The translations under genes and the position numbers were made by a program. From positions 1 to 64,000 of the forward strand of contig NZ_JAJCIA010000019.1 of assembly GCF_020554845.1 (NCBI RefSeq): 64,000 nt of DNA, given 5' to 3'. The notes beneath the pieces are model-generated. The model was not told the DNA's origin, ran no database searches, and worked only from the letters and a program-made list of their open reading frames with translations. The stretch comes from Blautia faecis (lineage in GTDB: Bacteria; Bacillota; Clostridia; Lachnospirales; Lachnospiraceae). Positions 43,721-52,741 of the stretch are shown here, piece by piece (position 1 is the stretch's first letter; every line of letters starts with the position of its first letter).

Positions 43721-45604
43721 ATGGGAGAGAAATTACAGTTTACAGAGCTTGACCAGTATCTCTTTGGTCAGGGAACCCATTATGATGTTTACAGAAAGCT
43801 TGGCGCACATCCTGAGAAACAAGGGAAAAAAGAAGGTGTTTATTTTGCTGTATGGGCACCTAATGCGCAGGCTGTTTCTGTAATTGGAGAGTTTAATGAC
43901 TGGAATGAACAGGCTGCTCCAATGAAAAAGGCAGGTCCGATCGGTGTATTTGAGACATTTGTCCCTGGAGCAAAAATTGGACAGCTGTATAAGTTTTTTA
44001 TTGTAGGAATGAACGGGGAGCATATTTATAAAGCTGACCCTTATGCAAATGAGGCAGAATTAAGACCGGGAACGGCATCCAGAATCACGGATATCGGGGA
44101 TTACAAATGGAAAGATACCACCTGGATGAAGAATCGTCAGAAATTTGACGAGACTAAGGATGCCATGGCGATCTATGAGGTACATCCTGGCTCCTGGATG
44201 AAGCATCCGGCTACAGAGGAGAATGAGAAAGGCTTTTTCAATTACAGGGAACTGGCGGTGAAGCTTGCCCAGTATGTGAAGGATATGGGCTATACACATG
44301 TGGAGCTGATGGGGATTGCAGAGCATCCCTTTGACGGTTCCTGGGGATATCAGGTCACCGGTTATTATGCGCCTACTTCCCGCTATGGAACACCCCAGGA
44401 TTTCAAATATCTGGTAGATTATCTTCACAGACAGAAAATCGGGGTTATTCTGGACTGGGTGCCGGCACATTTTCCCAAGGATGCCCATGGACTGGCGAAT
44501 TTTGACGGAACTGCAGTTTATGAGCATGCAGATCCCAGACAGGGAGAGCATCCGGACTGGGGAACCAAGATCTACAATTATGGCAGACCGGAGGTAAAGA
44601 ACTTCCTGATCGCAAATGCTCTGTTCTGGATCGAGGAGTGTCATGTGGACGGTCTTCGTGTGGATGCCGTTGCATCCATGCTGTATCTGGATTATGGAAA
44701 GAATGATGGTCAGTGGGTAGCCAATAAATATGGCGGAAATCAGAATCTGGAAGCAATTGAGTTTTTTAAGCATCTGAATACAGTGGTTCTTGGAAGAAAC
44801 CATGGTACTGTGATGATTGCAGAGGAGTCTACTGCATGGCCGAAGGTTACAGGTAAGGCAGAGGATGACGGTCTTGGATTTTCCCTGAAATGGAACATGG
44901 GCTGGATGAATGATTTCCTGGAATACATGAAGCTGGACCCCTATTTCCGTAAGTTTAACCATAATAAGATGACTTTCTCCATGACATATGCTTACAGTGA
45001 GAAATATGTGCTGGTAATTTCCCATGATGAGGTGGTTCATCTGAAGAAGTCTATGCTGGAGAAAATGCCGGGTGAGCCAGATGATAAGTTTAAGAATCTG
45101 AAGGCTGCTTATACATTTATGTTCTGCCATCCGGGCAAGAAGCTTTTGTTCATGGGACAGGAGTTCGGACAGCTTCGGGAGTGGAGCGAGGAGAGAGAGC
45201 TTGACTGGTTCCTTCTTGGGGAAGAGAAGCATCGGAATCTGAAGGATTTTGTGCAGACATTGCTGAAGATGTATCGCAAATATCCTGCACTCTACGGAAC
45301 GGATACGGATCCGTCTGGTTTTGAGTGGATCAATGCGGATGACGGGGACAGAAGTATTTACAGCTTCGTAAGGAAATCCCCTACAAAAAGAAACAACCTT
45401 CTGGTAGTATGCAATTTCACTCCTGTAGAACGTCCGGATTACCGTGTTGGTGTGCCGAAGAAGAAACAATACACACTGGTTCTGGATGAAAACGGACAGA
45501 CTGCGAAGAAGGTATTTAAGGCAGAAAAGCAGGATTGTGACAATCGTCCGTTCTCCTTTGCTTATCCGCTGCCAGCTTACGGGGTTGCTGTGTTCCAGTA
45601 TTAG
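43721..45604 (+). CDS. glgB: 1,4-alpha-glucan branching enzyme
   Basis: 627 residues, full length for GlgB. N-terminal CBM48 (about 35-120; FAVWAPNAQAVSVIGEFNDW), GH13 barrel (about 150-510), and C-terminal beta domain. Catalytic segments: nucleophile Asp in DGLRVDAVASML, acid/base Glu in MIAEESTAWP, and ISHDEVVH. ELMGIAEHPFDGSWGYQVTGYY is the usual GlgB signature. It makes alpha-1,6 branches in glycogen. No other glg gene lies nearby, so it stands alone with its own extended -10 promoter. Confidence 0.96.
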   Translation: MGEKLQFTELDQYLFGQGTHYDVYRKLGAHPEKQGKKEGVYFAVWAPNAQAVSVIGEFNDWNEQAAPMKKAGPIGVFETFVPGAKIGQLYKFFIVGMNGEHIYKADPYANEAELRPGTASRITDIGDYKWKDTTWMKNRQKFDETKDAMAIYEVHPGSWMKHPATEENEKGFFNYRELAVKLAQYVKDMGYTHVELMGIAEHPFDGSWGYQVTGYYAPTSRYGTPQDFKYLVDYLHRQKIGVILDWVPAHFPKDAHGLANFDGTAVYEHADPRQGEHPDWGTKIYNYGRPEVKNFLIANALFWIEECHVDGLRVDAVASMLYLDYGKNDGQWVANKYGGNQNLEAIEFFKHLNTVVLGRNHGTVMIAEESTAWPKVTGKAEDDGLGFSLKWNMGWMNDFLEYMKLDPYFRKFNHNKMTFSMTYAYSEKYVLVISHDEVVHLKKSMLEKMPGEPDDKFKNLKAAYTFMFCHPGKKLLFMGQEFGQLREWSEERELDWFLLGEEKHRNLKDFVQTLLKMYRKYPALYGTDTDPSGFEWINADDGDRSIYSFVRKSPTKRNNLLVVCNFTPVERPDYRVGVPKKKQYTLVLDENGQTAKKVFKAEKQDCDNRPFSFAYPLPAYGVAVFQY

Positions 45605-45836
45605 AAGCTGCCAAATTCCGCAAGGAACAATTCTCACAGACAATTTTCAGATTGCTGTGATAATTTAGTATTAAAAATACCCAAAGAATGGGGCAAATTC
45701 GGGTTTTGTTTGTGACTGTTGGGGATTTTTTCCCAGAAGGTGAAAAACCTGTTGCTATTTGGAAAAAGTTGAGATATAATGAGCCCGAACAAAAAGAAAT
45801 GGAAAAAGTTGTACATGTTGAAAGGAGAATATTGAC

Positions 45837-46070
45837 ATGAAGGTATCTAATATTAAAGACATTCAGAAATTTTTTGATGTAGTAGACAGCTGCGCTGGTA
45901 AAGTAGAGCTTGTAACTGGCGAAGGTGACAGACTGAACCTGAAATCTAAATTATCACAGTATGTATCTCTTGCGAACATCTTCTCTAACGGTGAGATTCC
46001 GGAGCTTGAGATCGTTGCATATGAGAAAGAAGACATTGATAAGCTTATGCACTTCATGATCAACGGCTGA
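45837..46070 (+). CDS. 77-residue conserved protein, HPr-like size
   Basis: Small acidic cytoplasmic protein starting behind AAAGGAGAAT, followed by its own terminator. The alternation of strands and helices (KVELVTGEGDRLNLKSKLSQY, then EDIDKLMHFMING) and the length suggest an HPr-like fold, but the HPr active-site His is absent. Relatives in clostridia are often labelled polyA polymerase without support. No function can be assigned. It lies between glgB and the CobW pair. Confidence 0.75.
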   Translation: MKVSNIKDIQKFFDVVDSCAGKVELVTGEGDRLNLKSKLSQYVSLANIFSNGEIPELEIVAYEKEDIDKLMHFMING

Positions 46071-46105
46071 TTTGCATAAAACTGTGAAATTGGGATAAAT
46101 ATATT

Positions 46106-46136
46106 AGGGGATGTGACTTGGTCATGTCCCCTTTTT
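46106..46136 (+). terminator. Terminator of the 77-residue protein gene
   Basis: AGGGGATGTGAC pairs with GTCATGTCCCCT (two wobbles) around TTG, followed by TTTTT. Confidence 0.85.
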
Positions 46137-46163
46137 CTGGCATAATAGAAAGGGGAATACAAA

Positions 46164-47258
46164 ATGGTAAAGATTGACATTATCTCCGGTTTCCTTGGAG
46201 CTGGTAAGACAACTCTTATTAAGAAACTGCTGAAAGAAGCATTTGAAGGTGAGCAGGTAGTTTTGATCGAGAATGAGTTCGGTGAGATTGGTATTGACGG
46301 GGGATTCCTGAAAGATGCCGGAATCGAGATCCGTGAGATGAACTCCGGATGTATCTGCTGTTCTCTGGTTGGAGATTTTGGTGCTTCCCTGAAGGAAGTT
46401 GTAGAGAAGTATCATCCGGACCGTATCCTGATCGAGCCATCAGGTGTTGGTAAGCTTTCCGACGTTATCAAGGCTGTACAGGGTGTGGAAGAGGATGTTG
46501 ATATTCAGCTGAACAGCTACACTACAGTTGTTGATGCCAAGAAATGCAAAATGTATATGAGAAACTTCGGCGAGTTCTTTGACAATCAGGTTCAGTATGC
46601 AGGCGCGATTATCATGAGCCGTACCGATATTGTAGACGAGAAGAAAGCAATGGAGTCTATGGAGCTTCTTCGTTCTATCAATGAGAAGGCAGCTATTATT
46701 ACCACTCCGATTGAGAAGCTGGATGGAAAGAAAATCCTGGAGGTTATGGAGCATCCGGTATCTCTGGCGGATGAGCTGCTGAAAGAGGAGCATGAACATC
46801 ATCACCATCACGACCATGATGACGAGTGTGGCTGCGGACATGACCACGATCACGAGCATCATCATCACGACCATGATGACGAGTGCGGCTGCGGACATGA
46901 CCACGATCATGAGCATCATCACGACCATGATGAAGAATGTGGCTGCGGACATCATCATGATCATCACCATCATCACGCAGACGAAGTATTTACCAGCTGG
47001 GGACGTGAGACTATTAAGAAGTTTACAAGAGAAGGGCTTGAGAAAATGCTGGAGAGCCTTTCCGCTTCTGAAGAGTATGGCGTGATCCTTCGTGCTAAGG
47101 GAATGCTTCCGGCAGAGGACGGAACCTGGATCTACTTCGACATGGTTCCGGAAGAAACTGAGATCCGTGAAGGTTCACCAGAGTACACCGGACGTCTTTG
47201 CGTAATTGGTTCCAAGTTAAATGAAGAGAAACTGGCCAAGCTGTTCGGCGTAGCTTAA
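46164..47258 (+). CDS. CobW/COG0523 GTPase with His/Cys-rich metal-binding region
   Basis: 364 residues. G3E GTPase domain with Walker A LGAGKTT (11-17), the COG0523 metal motif CICC (63-66) and GTPase motif MSRTD. A His/Asp/Cys-rich stretch (about 209-273) holds three copies of an ECGCG-centred unit, 18-19 residues apart, with HDHDHEHH runs. A CobW C-terminal domain follows (about 280-364). Family members are zinc or other metal chaperones that insert metal under limitation. The long metal-chelating repeat suggests binding or storage of several ions. Just upstream of a second CobW-like gene. Confidence 0.92.
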   Translation: MVKIDIISGFLGAGKTTLIKKLLKEAFEGEQVVLIENEFGEIGIDGGFLKDAGIEIREMNSGCICCSLVGDFGASLKEVVEKYHPDRILIEPSGVGKLSDVIKAVQGVEEDVDIQLNSYTTVVDAKKCKMYMRNFGEFFDNQVQYAGAIIMSRTDIVDEKKAMESMELLRSINEKAAIITTPIEKLDGKKILEVMEHPVSLADELLKEEHEHHHHHDHDDECGCGHDHDHEHHHHDHDDECGCGHDHDHEHHHDHDEECGCGHHHDHHHHHADEVFTSWGRETIKKFTREGLEKMLESLSASEEYGVILRAKGMLPAEDGTWIYFDMVPEETEIREGSPEYTGRLCVIGSKLNEEKLAKLFGVA

Positions 47259-47371
47259 TGATTGACATATAAACGGGATAAAAGGCTTTTTGTAAGCTTA
47301 TTTGTTGCTGTTTATAAGCGGTATTACGTGAATGCACTGCTTTTAAGAAAAATACAGGGAGGTTTCTGTAA

Positions 47372-48322
47372 ATGGATGAAATTACAGTACCGATTTATCT
47401 CATAACCGGCTTTCTGGAAAGCGGCAAGACCTCTTTCCTCAGCTTTACCCTCCAGCAGGATTACTTCCGTACAGAGGGAAAGACACTTCTCATTCTCTGC
47501 GAGGAGGGAGAGGAAGAGTACGATGAAGAGGCTCTTGCAAAAGATAATGTTGTAGTCGAGGTTATTGAGAAAGAAGAAGATTTTACACCAGAGCGCCTTC
47601 AGGCACTGGATATTATCCACCAGCCGGAGCGTGTGGTTATGGAATATAATGGAATGTGGCTGGTAAGCAAATTCGAGGAGATGAAGCTCCCGGCAGGCTG
47701 GGGAATTGAACAGCACATTACCTGTGTAGATGCAAGCACATTCCAGGTATATATGCAGAATATGAAATCCATTTTTATGGATATGGTTCGTAATGCGGAT
47801 ATGGTTGTGTTTAACCGCAGCAAGAAAGAATATCCTCTTGCAAACTTCCGCAGAAGCATTAAGGTTGTAAACCCAAGTGCAGAGGTTATTTTTGAGGACG
47901 AAGAAGGCGAGATGACGGATATTTTCGCAGATCAGATGCCATTTGACCTGGATGCAGAGATTGTAGATATTCCGCCTGAAGATTACGGAATCTGGTTTGT
48001 AGATGCTATGGATCATCCGGATCGTTATGTGGGAAAAACTCTTCGCTTTAAGGCTCGTGCAAGACGTCCGAGAGGTATGGGCAGCAAGTTCTTCATTCCG
48101 GGACGTACTGCCATGACCTGCTGTGCAGATGATACTTCATTCCTGGGATATATCTGTAAGAGTGCATATGCACCGAAGCTGAAGCCCGGCGAGTGGGTTG
48201 AGGTGACTGCCAAGGTTGCCTTTGAAAACCGTTCTGAGTACCAGGGCGAGGGAATTGTTCTTTATGCAGAGAATGTGACCCCGTGCGAACCTCTGGCTGA
48301 TGAGATGGTTTATTTCAACTAA
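47372..48322 (+). CDS. CobW-like GTPase fused to a DUF1980/YcgQ-type C-terminal domain
   Basis: 316 residues. N-terminal P-loop domain with FLESGKTSFL (Walker A, 14-23) and VFNRSKKEYP as a likely guanine-specificity region, but without the CxCC metal motif of its neighbour. The C-terminal third (about 205-316; GKTLRFKARARRP, PGRTAMTCCADDTSFLGYICK) resembles the TIGR03943/DUF1980 domain of YcgQ-like proteins, including the paired Cys. This suggests two metal-handling parts in one chain. It is probably co-expressed with 46164. The fusion is not one I recognise as characterised. Confidence 0.75.
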   Translation: MDEITVPIYLITGFLESGKTSFLSFTLQQDYFRTEGKTLLILCEEGEEEYDEEALAKDNVVVEVIEKEEDFTPERLQALDIIHQPERVVMEYNGMWLVSKFEEMKLPAGWGIEQHITCVDASTFQVYMQNMKSIFMDMVRNADMVVFNRSKKEYPLANFRRSIKVVNPSAEVIFEDEEGEMTDIFADQMPFDLDAEIVDIPPEDYGIWFVDAMDHPDRYVGKTLRFKARARRPRGMGSKFFIPGRTAMTCCADDTSFLGYICKSAYAPKLKPGEWVEVTAKVAFENRSEYQGEGIVLYAENVTPCEPLADEMVYFN

Positions 48323-48435
48323 TTTGATAATAAATGAAAGTCATCTGCTTTATGCTATTGGTTAAGCAGGCTGCGGCTCTAGAGCTTTGGAATTGCTGTG
48401 GAGGACTTTCGTAGTAGAATAAGGAAAATAAGATT

Positions 48436-49014
48436 ATGTATTTAGTTGTTGGACTGGGAAACCCCGGGAAGCAGTATGAGGCGACCCGCCACAATATGGG
48501 TTTTGATACGATCGATGTGCTTGTGGAACGTCATAAGATTCCGCAGGGCGGCGTAAAATTTAATGCTATGTACGGTTCCGGATTCATCGGAGGAGAGAAG
48601 GTAATCTTTATGAAACCTTTGTCCTTTATGAATTTAAGCGGTGGTCCGGTACAGGAGATGGCTGCTTATTTCAAAATCGATCCGGAGAGTGAGCTGATCA
48701 TTATTCAGGACGATATTGATCTGGAGCCGGGACAGCTTCGTATCCGGAAGCAGGGCAGTGCAGGCGGCCATAATGGTCTGAAGGACATTATTGGCAGACT
48801 TGGCACACAGAAATTTATGCGTGTAAAAATTGGTGTAGGAGCCAAACCAAAAGGATGGAATCTGGCAGACCATGTGCTTGGCCGTTTTTCATCCGGGGAC
48901 CGCAAGCTCGTGGATGAAGCAATTGAGTTTGCAGCAGACGCTGTAGAAAAAATCATAACAGATGGTCCGGATGCGGCGATGAATGAATACAACCGAAAGA
49001 GGGTTACTGAGTAA
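48436..49014 (+). CDS. pth: Peptidyl-tRNA hydrolase
   Basis: 192 residues. VVGLGNPGKQYEATRHNMGF contains catalytic His19; FMKPLSFMNLSGGPV and QDDIDLEPGQLRIRKQGSAGGHNGLK are family signatures. It releases tRNA from peptidyl-tRNA dropped by ribosomes. The order pth-mfd-foldase here is the arrangement common in clostridia. A terminator lies 6 bases after the stop. Confidence 0.97.
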   Translation: MYLVVGLGNPGKQYEATRHNMGFDTIDVLVERHKIPQGGVKFNAMYGSGFIGGEKVIFMKPLSFMNLSGGPVQEMAAYFKIDPESELIIIQDDIDLEPGQLRIRKQGSAGGHNGLKDIIGRLGTQKFMRVKIGVGAKPKGWNLADHVLGRFSSGDRKLVDEAIEFAADAVEKIITDGPDAAMNEYNRKRVTE

Positions 49015-49020
49015 CAAAGG

Positions 49021-49048
49021 AAGTCCAGCAACAAGCTGGGCTTCTTTT
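49021..49048 (+). terminator. Terminator after pth
   Basis: AAGTCCAGC/GCTGGGCTT hairpin with a five-base loop followed by CTTTT. Confidence 0.75.
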
Positions 49049-49166
49049 GCCCCTGGAGCGTCCCCCAAAAGCTTTGTGAAAATTATGACGTGCAGATAAC
49101 TTGCAGGAATGGTTTCATGTTTTGGGTGGGCTCTGAGGTGAGGCTTTTGAGAAAAGGAGGAAAGCC

Positions 49167-52100
49167 ATGCTTTCATTTACCCAGCCCCTGAAGGGGATGG
49201 CAGAATTTGAAGAAATAGAGAAAAGCCTTGAGAAAAATCAGGGCATTGTGCAGATCACAGGCTGCCTGGAATCCCAGAAGGCACATCTGATCCATGGGCT
49301 TTCCGGCAAAACACCTATGCGCCTTGTGATCGCAGGAGATGAGCGCCAGGCTAAGGAAATCTTCGAGGACTTGCGCTTTTATGACAAAAATACCATGTTT
49401 TACCCGGCGAAGGATCTTCTCTTTTTCCAGGCAGATATTCAGGGAAATCTGTTGATCCGCCAGAGAATGTGTGTGGTAAAGGCACTTCTGGAGCAGAAGG
49501 AACTGACTGTGGTTACCAGCATTGACGGCTGTATGGACTATCTGATGCCCCTGGAAGAAATCGGGAAAAAGGTGCTTCATTTCTATTCTGACAGCGTGAT
49601 CAACATGGATGTACTGAAAAATACCCTTGTACAGCTTGGATATGAACGCGTAGGACAGGTGGAAATGCCGGGACAGTTTTCTGTGCGCGGTGGTATTGTA
49701 GATATTTATTCCCTTACAGAAGAGAATCCATGGAGAATTGAGCTGTGGGGAGATGAAGTGGATTCTATCCGAAGCTTTGACGCAGAGAGCCAGCGCTCTC
49801 TTGAAAATCTGGATGAGATTGCCATTTATCCGGCTGTGGAGTGGAATAACGGCAAAAAGATGGTATCTTTTGTGGATTATTTTCCCAGGGAAAAAATGCT
49901 TCTGTTTCTGGATGAACCCAACCGTATTTTGGAAAACGGACTGGGCGTGGAGGAAGAGTATGCCGCCAGCCGCACACATCGTGAAGAAAAAGGAGAAAAG
50001 AACCTTCCGGTTCAGTGGCTTTGTGAATTTTCCAAGGTTCAGAAAGAGCTGAATAAACTTCGTGCAGTGTCGTTGTCGGCATTGGAGCCAAGAGGCGTGG
50101 AGTGGAATTTTGCCCCGGAGAAATATAATCTGACGGTGCAGAGCGTAACTTCTTATAACAGCAGCTTTGAGCTTCTGGTGGAGGATCTGAGAAAGTATAA
50201 GAAAAAAGGCTACCAGATTGCCTTGCTTTCCGGTTCCAGGACAAGGGCGGAGCGTCTGGCAAAGGATTTGCAGGAGCATGAGCTGAATGCTTTTTACGGT
50301 TCAGATTATGACCGCGTGATCAATCCAGGGGAAATTATGGTTCTCTATGGACACGCCCGGAAAGGCTTTGAGTATCCGCTGATCAAATTTGCGGTGATCA
50401 CAGAGTCCGATATTTTCGGCCAGGAGCAGAAAAAAAAGAAAAAGAAAAAAGTCTACAACGGCAAGCGGATCCAGGATTTTGCAGAGCTGTCTATCGGGGA
50501 TTATGTGGTCCATGAAAAGCATGGACTGGGAATTTACCGTGGAATTGAGAAAGTTGAAGTAGATAAGGTCTTAAAAGACTATATCAAGATTGAATATCGT
50601 GATGGAAGTAATCTGTATATTCTGGCAACGCAGCTGGATGCGCTGCAGAAATATTCCGGCGCAGATACAGCCAAGGCACCGAAGTTGAACAAGCTGGGAA
50701 CCCAGGAGTGGAACCGCACGAAGTCCAAGGTAAAGGGCGCTGTCAAAAATATCGCCAAAGAGCTGGTGGAGCTTTACGCTGTGCGCCAGGAAAAAGAAGG
50801 TTATGTGTGCGGTCCGGATACAGTGTGGCAAAAGGAATTTGAGGAAATGTTCCCATATGAGGAGACAGAGGATCAGCTGAACGCCATCGAGGATACCAAG
50901 CGGGATATGGAGAGCACCAAGATCATGGATCGTCTGGTGTGCGGAGATGTTGGATATGGTAAGACGGAGGTTGCTCTTCGCGCAGCGTTTAAAGAGGTGC
51001 AGGAGAGCCGGCAGGTTGTTTACCTTGCACCAACTACCATTTTGGCGCAGCAGGTGTACAACACCTTTGTCCAGAGAATGAAGGAGTTTCCGGTGCGCGT
51101 GGATCTGCTTTGCCGATTCCGTACACCTGCCCAGCAGAAAAAGACTTTGCAGGATCTGAAAAAAGGACAGGTAGACGTTGTGATCGGTACCCACAGAGTT
51201 CTTTCCAAGGATGTGGAGTATAAGAATCTGGGGCTTCTGATCGTTGACGAGGAACAGCGTTTCGGCGTTACTCACAAGGAGAAAATCAAGCAGCTGAAAA
51301 AGGATATTGATGTTCTGACTCTGACTGCGACACCCATTCCACGAACCCTTCATATGAGTATGATCGGAATCCGTGACATGAGTGTGCTGGAGGAGCCGCC
51401 TATGGATCGTATGCCGATCCAGACTTATGTGATGGAGTATGATGAGGAGACTGTCAGGGAAGCTATCGGAAGAGAACTGCGAAGAGGCGGCCAGGTTTAT
51501 TATGTTTATAACCGGGTTACAGATATTGATGAGGTTGCCCTGCGGATTTCCAAGCTGGTGCCGGACGCAAGGGTGGATTTTGCCCATGGACAGATGAGCG
51601 AGAGAGAACTGGAACGGGTTATGTATGACTTTATCAATGGGGACATTGATGTGCTGGTTTCCACTACTATTATCGAGACAGGACTGGATATTTCCAATGT
51701 AAATACCATGATCATCCATGATTCTGACAAGTATGGGCTTTCCCAGCTTTATCAGCTGCGAGGCAGGATCGGACGTTCCAACAGGACAGCGTATGCGTTT
51801 CTGATGTACCGAAGGAACACCATGCTTCGGGAAGTGGCGGAAAAACGACTTTCTGCTATCCGTGAGTTTACAGATCTGGGAAGCGGATTTAAGATCGCCA
51901 TGCGTGATCTGGAGCTTCGAGGGGCTGGAAATCTGCTGGGAGCACAGCAGCATGGGCATATGAACGCAGTGGGCTATGATCTTTACTGTAAAATGCTTAG
52001 CGAGGCGGTCAAGGAGGCAAAGGGTATTCATACCATGGAAGACTTCGAGACTACCATTGACCTGAATATGGATGCTTTTATCCCGGACACCTACATCAGC

Positions 52101-52505
52101 AATGAATTCCAGAAACTGGATATTTATAAGCGCATTGCAGGGATTGAGTCCCAGCAGGAGTATGATGATATGCTGGAAGAGCTGATCGACCGGTTTGGGG
52201 AGCCGCCGAAAGCAGTGCTGAATCTGCTGGCTATTGCAAGACTGAAAGCACTGGCACATCAGGGCTACATTACGGAAATCAAGCAGATGCAGCGTGAGAT
52301 CAGGATCACCCTTTACGAAAATGCACATCTGAACCCGGAAGGAATTCCGCCGCTGGTTGCCAAGTACCGCAGACAGCTGCAGTTTAAACCGGATAAAGAA
52401 CCGAAGTTCCTGTTTGCACCGGTGGGGGATATTGTGCAGGCGCTGACGGTGTTTGCAAAGGAACTGATGGAATTGGTGGAAGAGGAAGGAAAGAGCGAAA
52501 AGTAG
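49167..52505 (+). CDS. mfd: Transcription-repair coupling factor
   Basis: 1112 residues, full length. UvrB-homology N-terminal domains (about 1-400), RNA-polymerase interaction domain (IGDYVVHEKHGLGIYRGI, about 440-500), RecG-like translocase with Walker A Lys599 in GDVGYGKT and DEEQ at 694-697, the translocation motif (ELRGAGNLLGAQQHGHM) and the C-terminal regulatory domain. It removes RNA polymerase stalled at DNA lesions and recruits UvrA. A Lys-rich run (EQKKKKKKK, near 420) before the polymerase-interaction domain is a small local oddity. Confidence 0.97.
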   Translation: MLSFTQPLKGMAEFEEIEKSLEKNQGIVQITGCLESQKAHLIHGLSGKTPMRLVIAGDERQAKEIFEDLRFYDKNTMFYPAKDLLFFQADIQGNLLIRQRMCVVKALLEQKELTVVTSIDGCMDYLMPLEEIGKKVLHFYSDSVINMDVLKNTLVQLGYERVGQVEMPGQFSVRGGIVDIYSLTEENPWRIELWGDEVDSIRSFDAESQRSLENLDEIAIYPAVEWNNGKKMVSFVDYFPREKMLLFLDEPNRILENGLGVEEEYAASRTHREEKGEKNLPVQWLCEFSKVQKELNKLRAVSLSALEPRGVEWNFAPEKYNLTVQSVTSYNSSFELLVEDLRKYKKKGYQIALLSGSRTRAERLAKDLQEHELNAFYGSDYDRVINPGEIMVLYGHARKGFEYPLIKFAVITESDIFGQEQKKKKKKKVYNGKRIQDFAELSIGDYVVHEKHGLGIYRGIEKVEVDKVLKDYIKIEYRDGSNLYILATQLDALQKYSGADTAKAPKLNKLGTQEWNRTKSKVKGAVKNIAKELVELYAVRQEKEGYVCGPDTVWQKEFEEMFPYEETEDQLNAIEDTKRDMESTKIMDRLVCGDVGYGKTEVALRAAFKEVQESRQVVYLAPTTILAQQVYNTFVQRMKEFPVRVDLLCRFRTPAQQKKTLQDLKKGQVDVVIGTHRVLSKDVEYKNLGLLIVDEEQRFGVTHKEKIKQLKKDIDVLTLTATPIPRTLHMSMIGIRDMSVLEEPPMDRMPIQTYVMEYDEETVREAIGRELRRGGQVYYVYNRVTDIDEVALRISKLVPDARVDFAHGQMSERELERVMYDFINGDIDVLVSTTIIETGLDISNVNTMIIHDSDKYGLSQLYQLRGRIGRSNRTAYAFLMYRRNTMLREVAEKRLSAIREFTDLGSGFKIAMRDLELRGAGNLLGAQQHGHMNAVGYDLYCKMLSEAVKEAKGIHTMEDFETTIDLNMDAFIPDTYISNEFQKLDIYKRIAGIESQQEYDDMLEELIDRFGEPPKAVLNLLAIARLKALAHQGYITEIKQMQREIRITLYENAHLNPEGIPPLVAKYRRQLQFKPDKEPKFLFAPVGDIVQALTVFAKELMELVEEEGKSEK

Positions 52506-52625
52506 TAGACGGCTGGGCTGTTGAATGCTTTCGGATATTTTGATTTAAAGTAGGTTTTGGGTGGGGAAGATCCGATGGAAATTCGCGAAAATTGTGTGAA
52601 TTCTATCAGATTTTCCCCTTTCTAC

Positions 52626-52654
52626 TTGCCCTCATGGGAAAAAAGTTTTATACT
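52626..52654 (+). promoter_or_regulatory. Promoter of the foldase gene
   Basis: TTGCCC (52626-52631), 17 bases, TATACT (52649-52654), about 88 bases before the start of the foldase gene. Confidence 0.55.
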
Positions 52655-52741
52655 CTTATTAGCGTGTCCGCATTGGGAAATCATGTCGGCTGTGCGTGGT
52701 GACTAAGCGGCACATCAGTGAAAGGGTAATTGGTGATCAAT

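Noticed and set aside
44060-45643. Long antisense reading frame over glgB
   Set aside because: It lies opposite a well-supported glgB gene and shows no recognisable family.
46787-46985. CRISPR-like repeat array
   Set aside because: The regular repeats are in-frame codons of the His/Cys-rich CobW region.
50571-52328. 585-codon antisense reading frame over mfd
   Set aside because: A shadow of mfd codon use; no family resemblance and no ribosome site.
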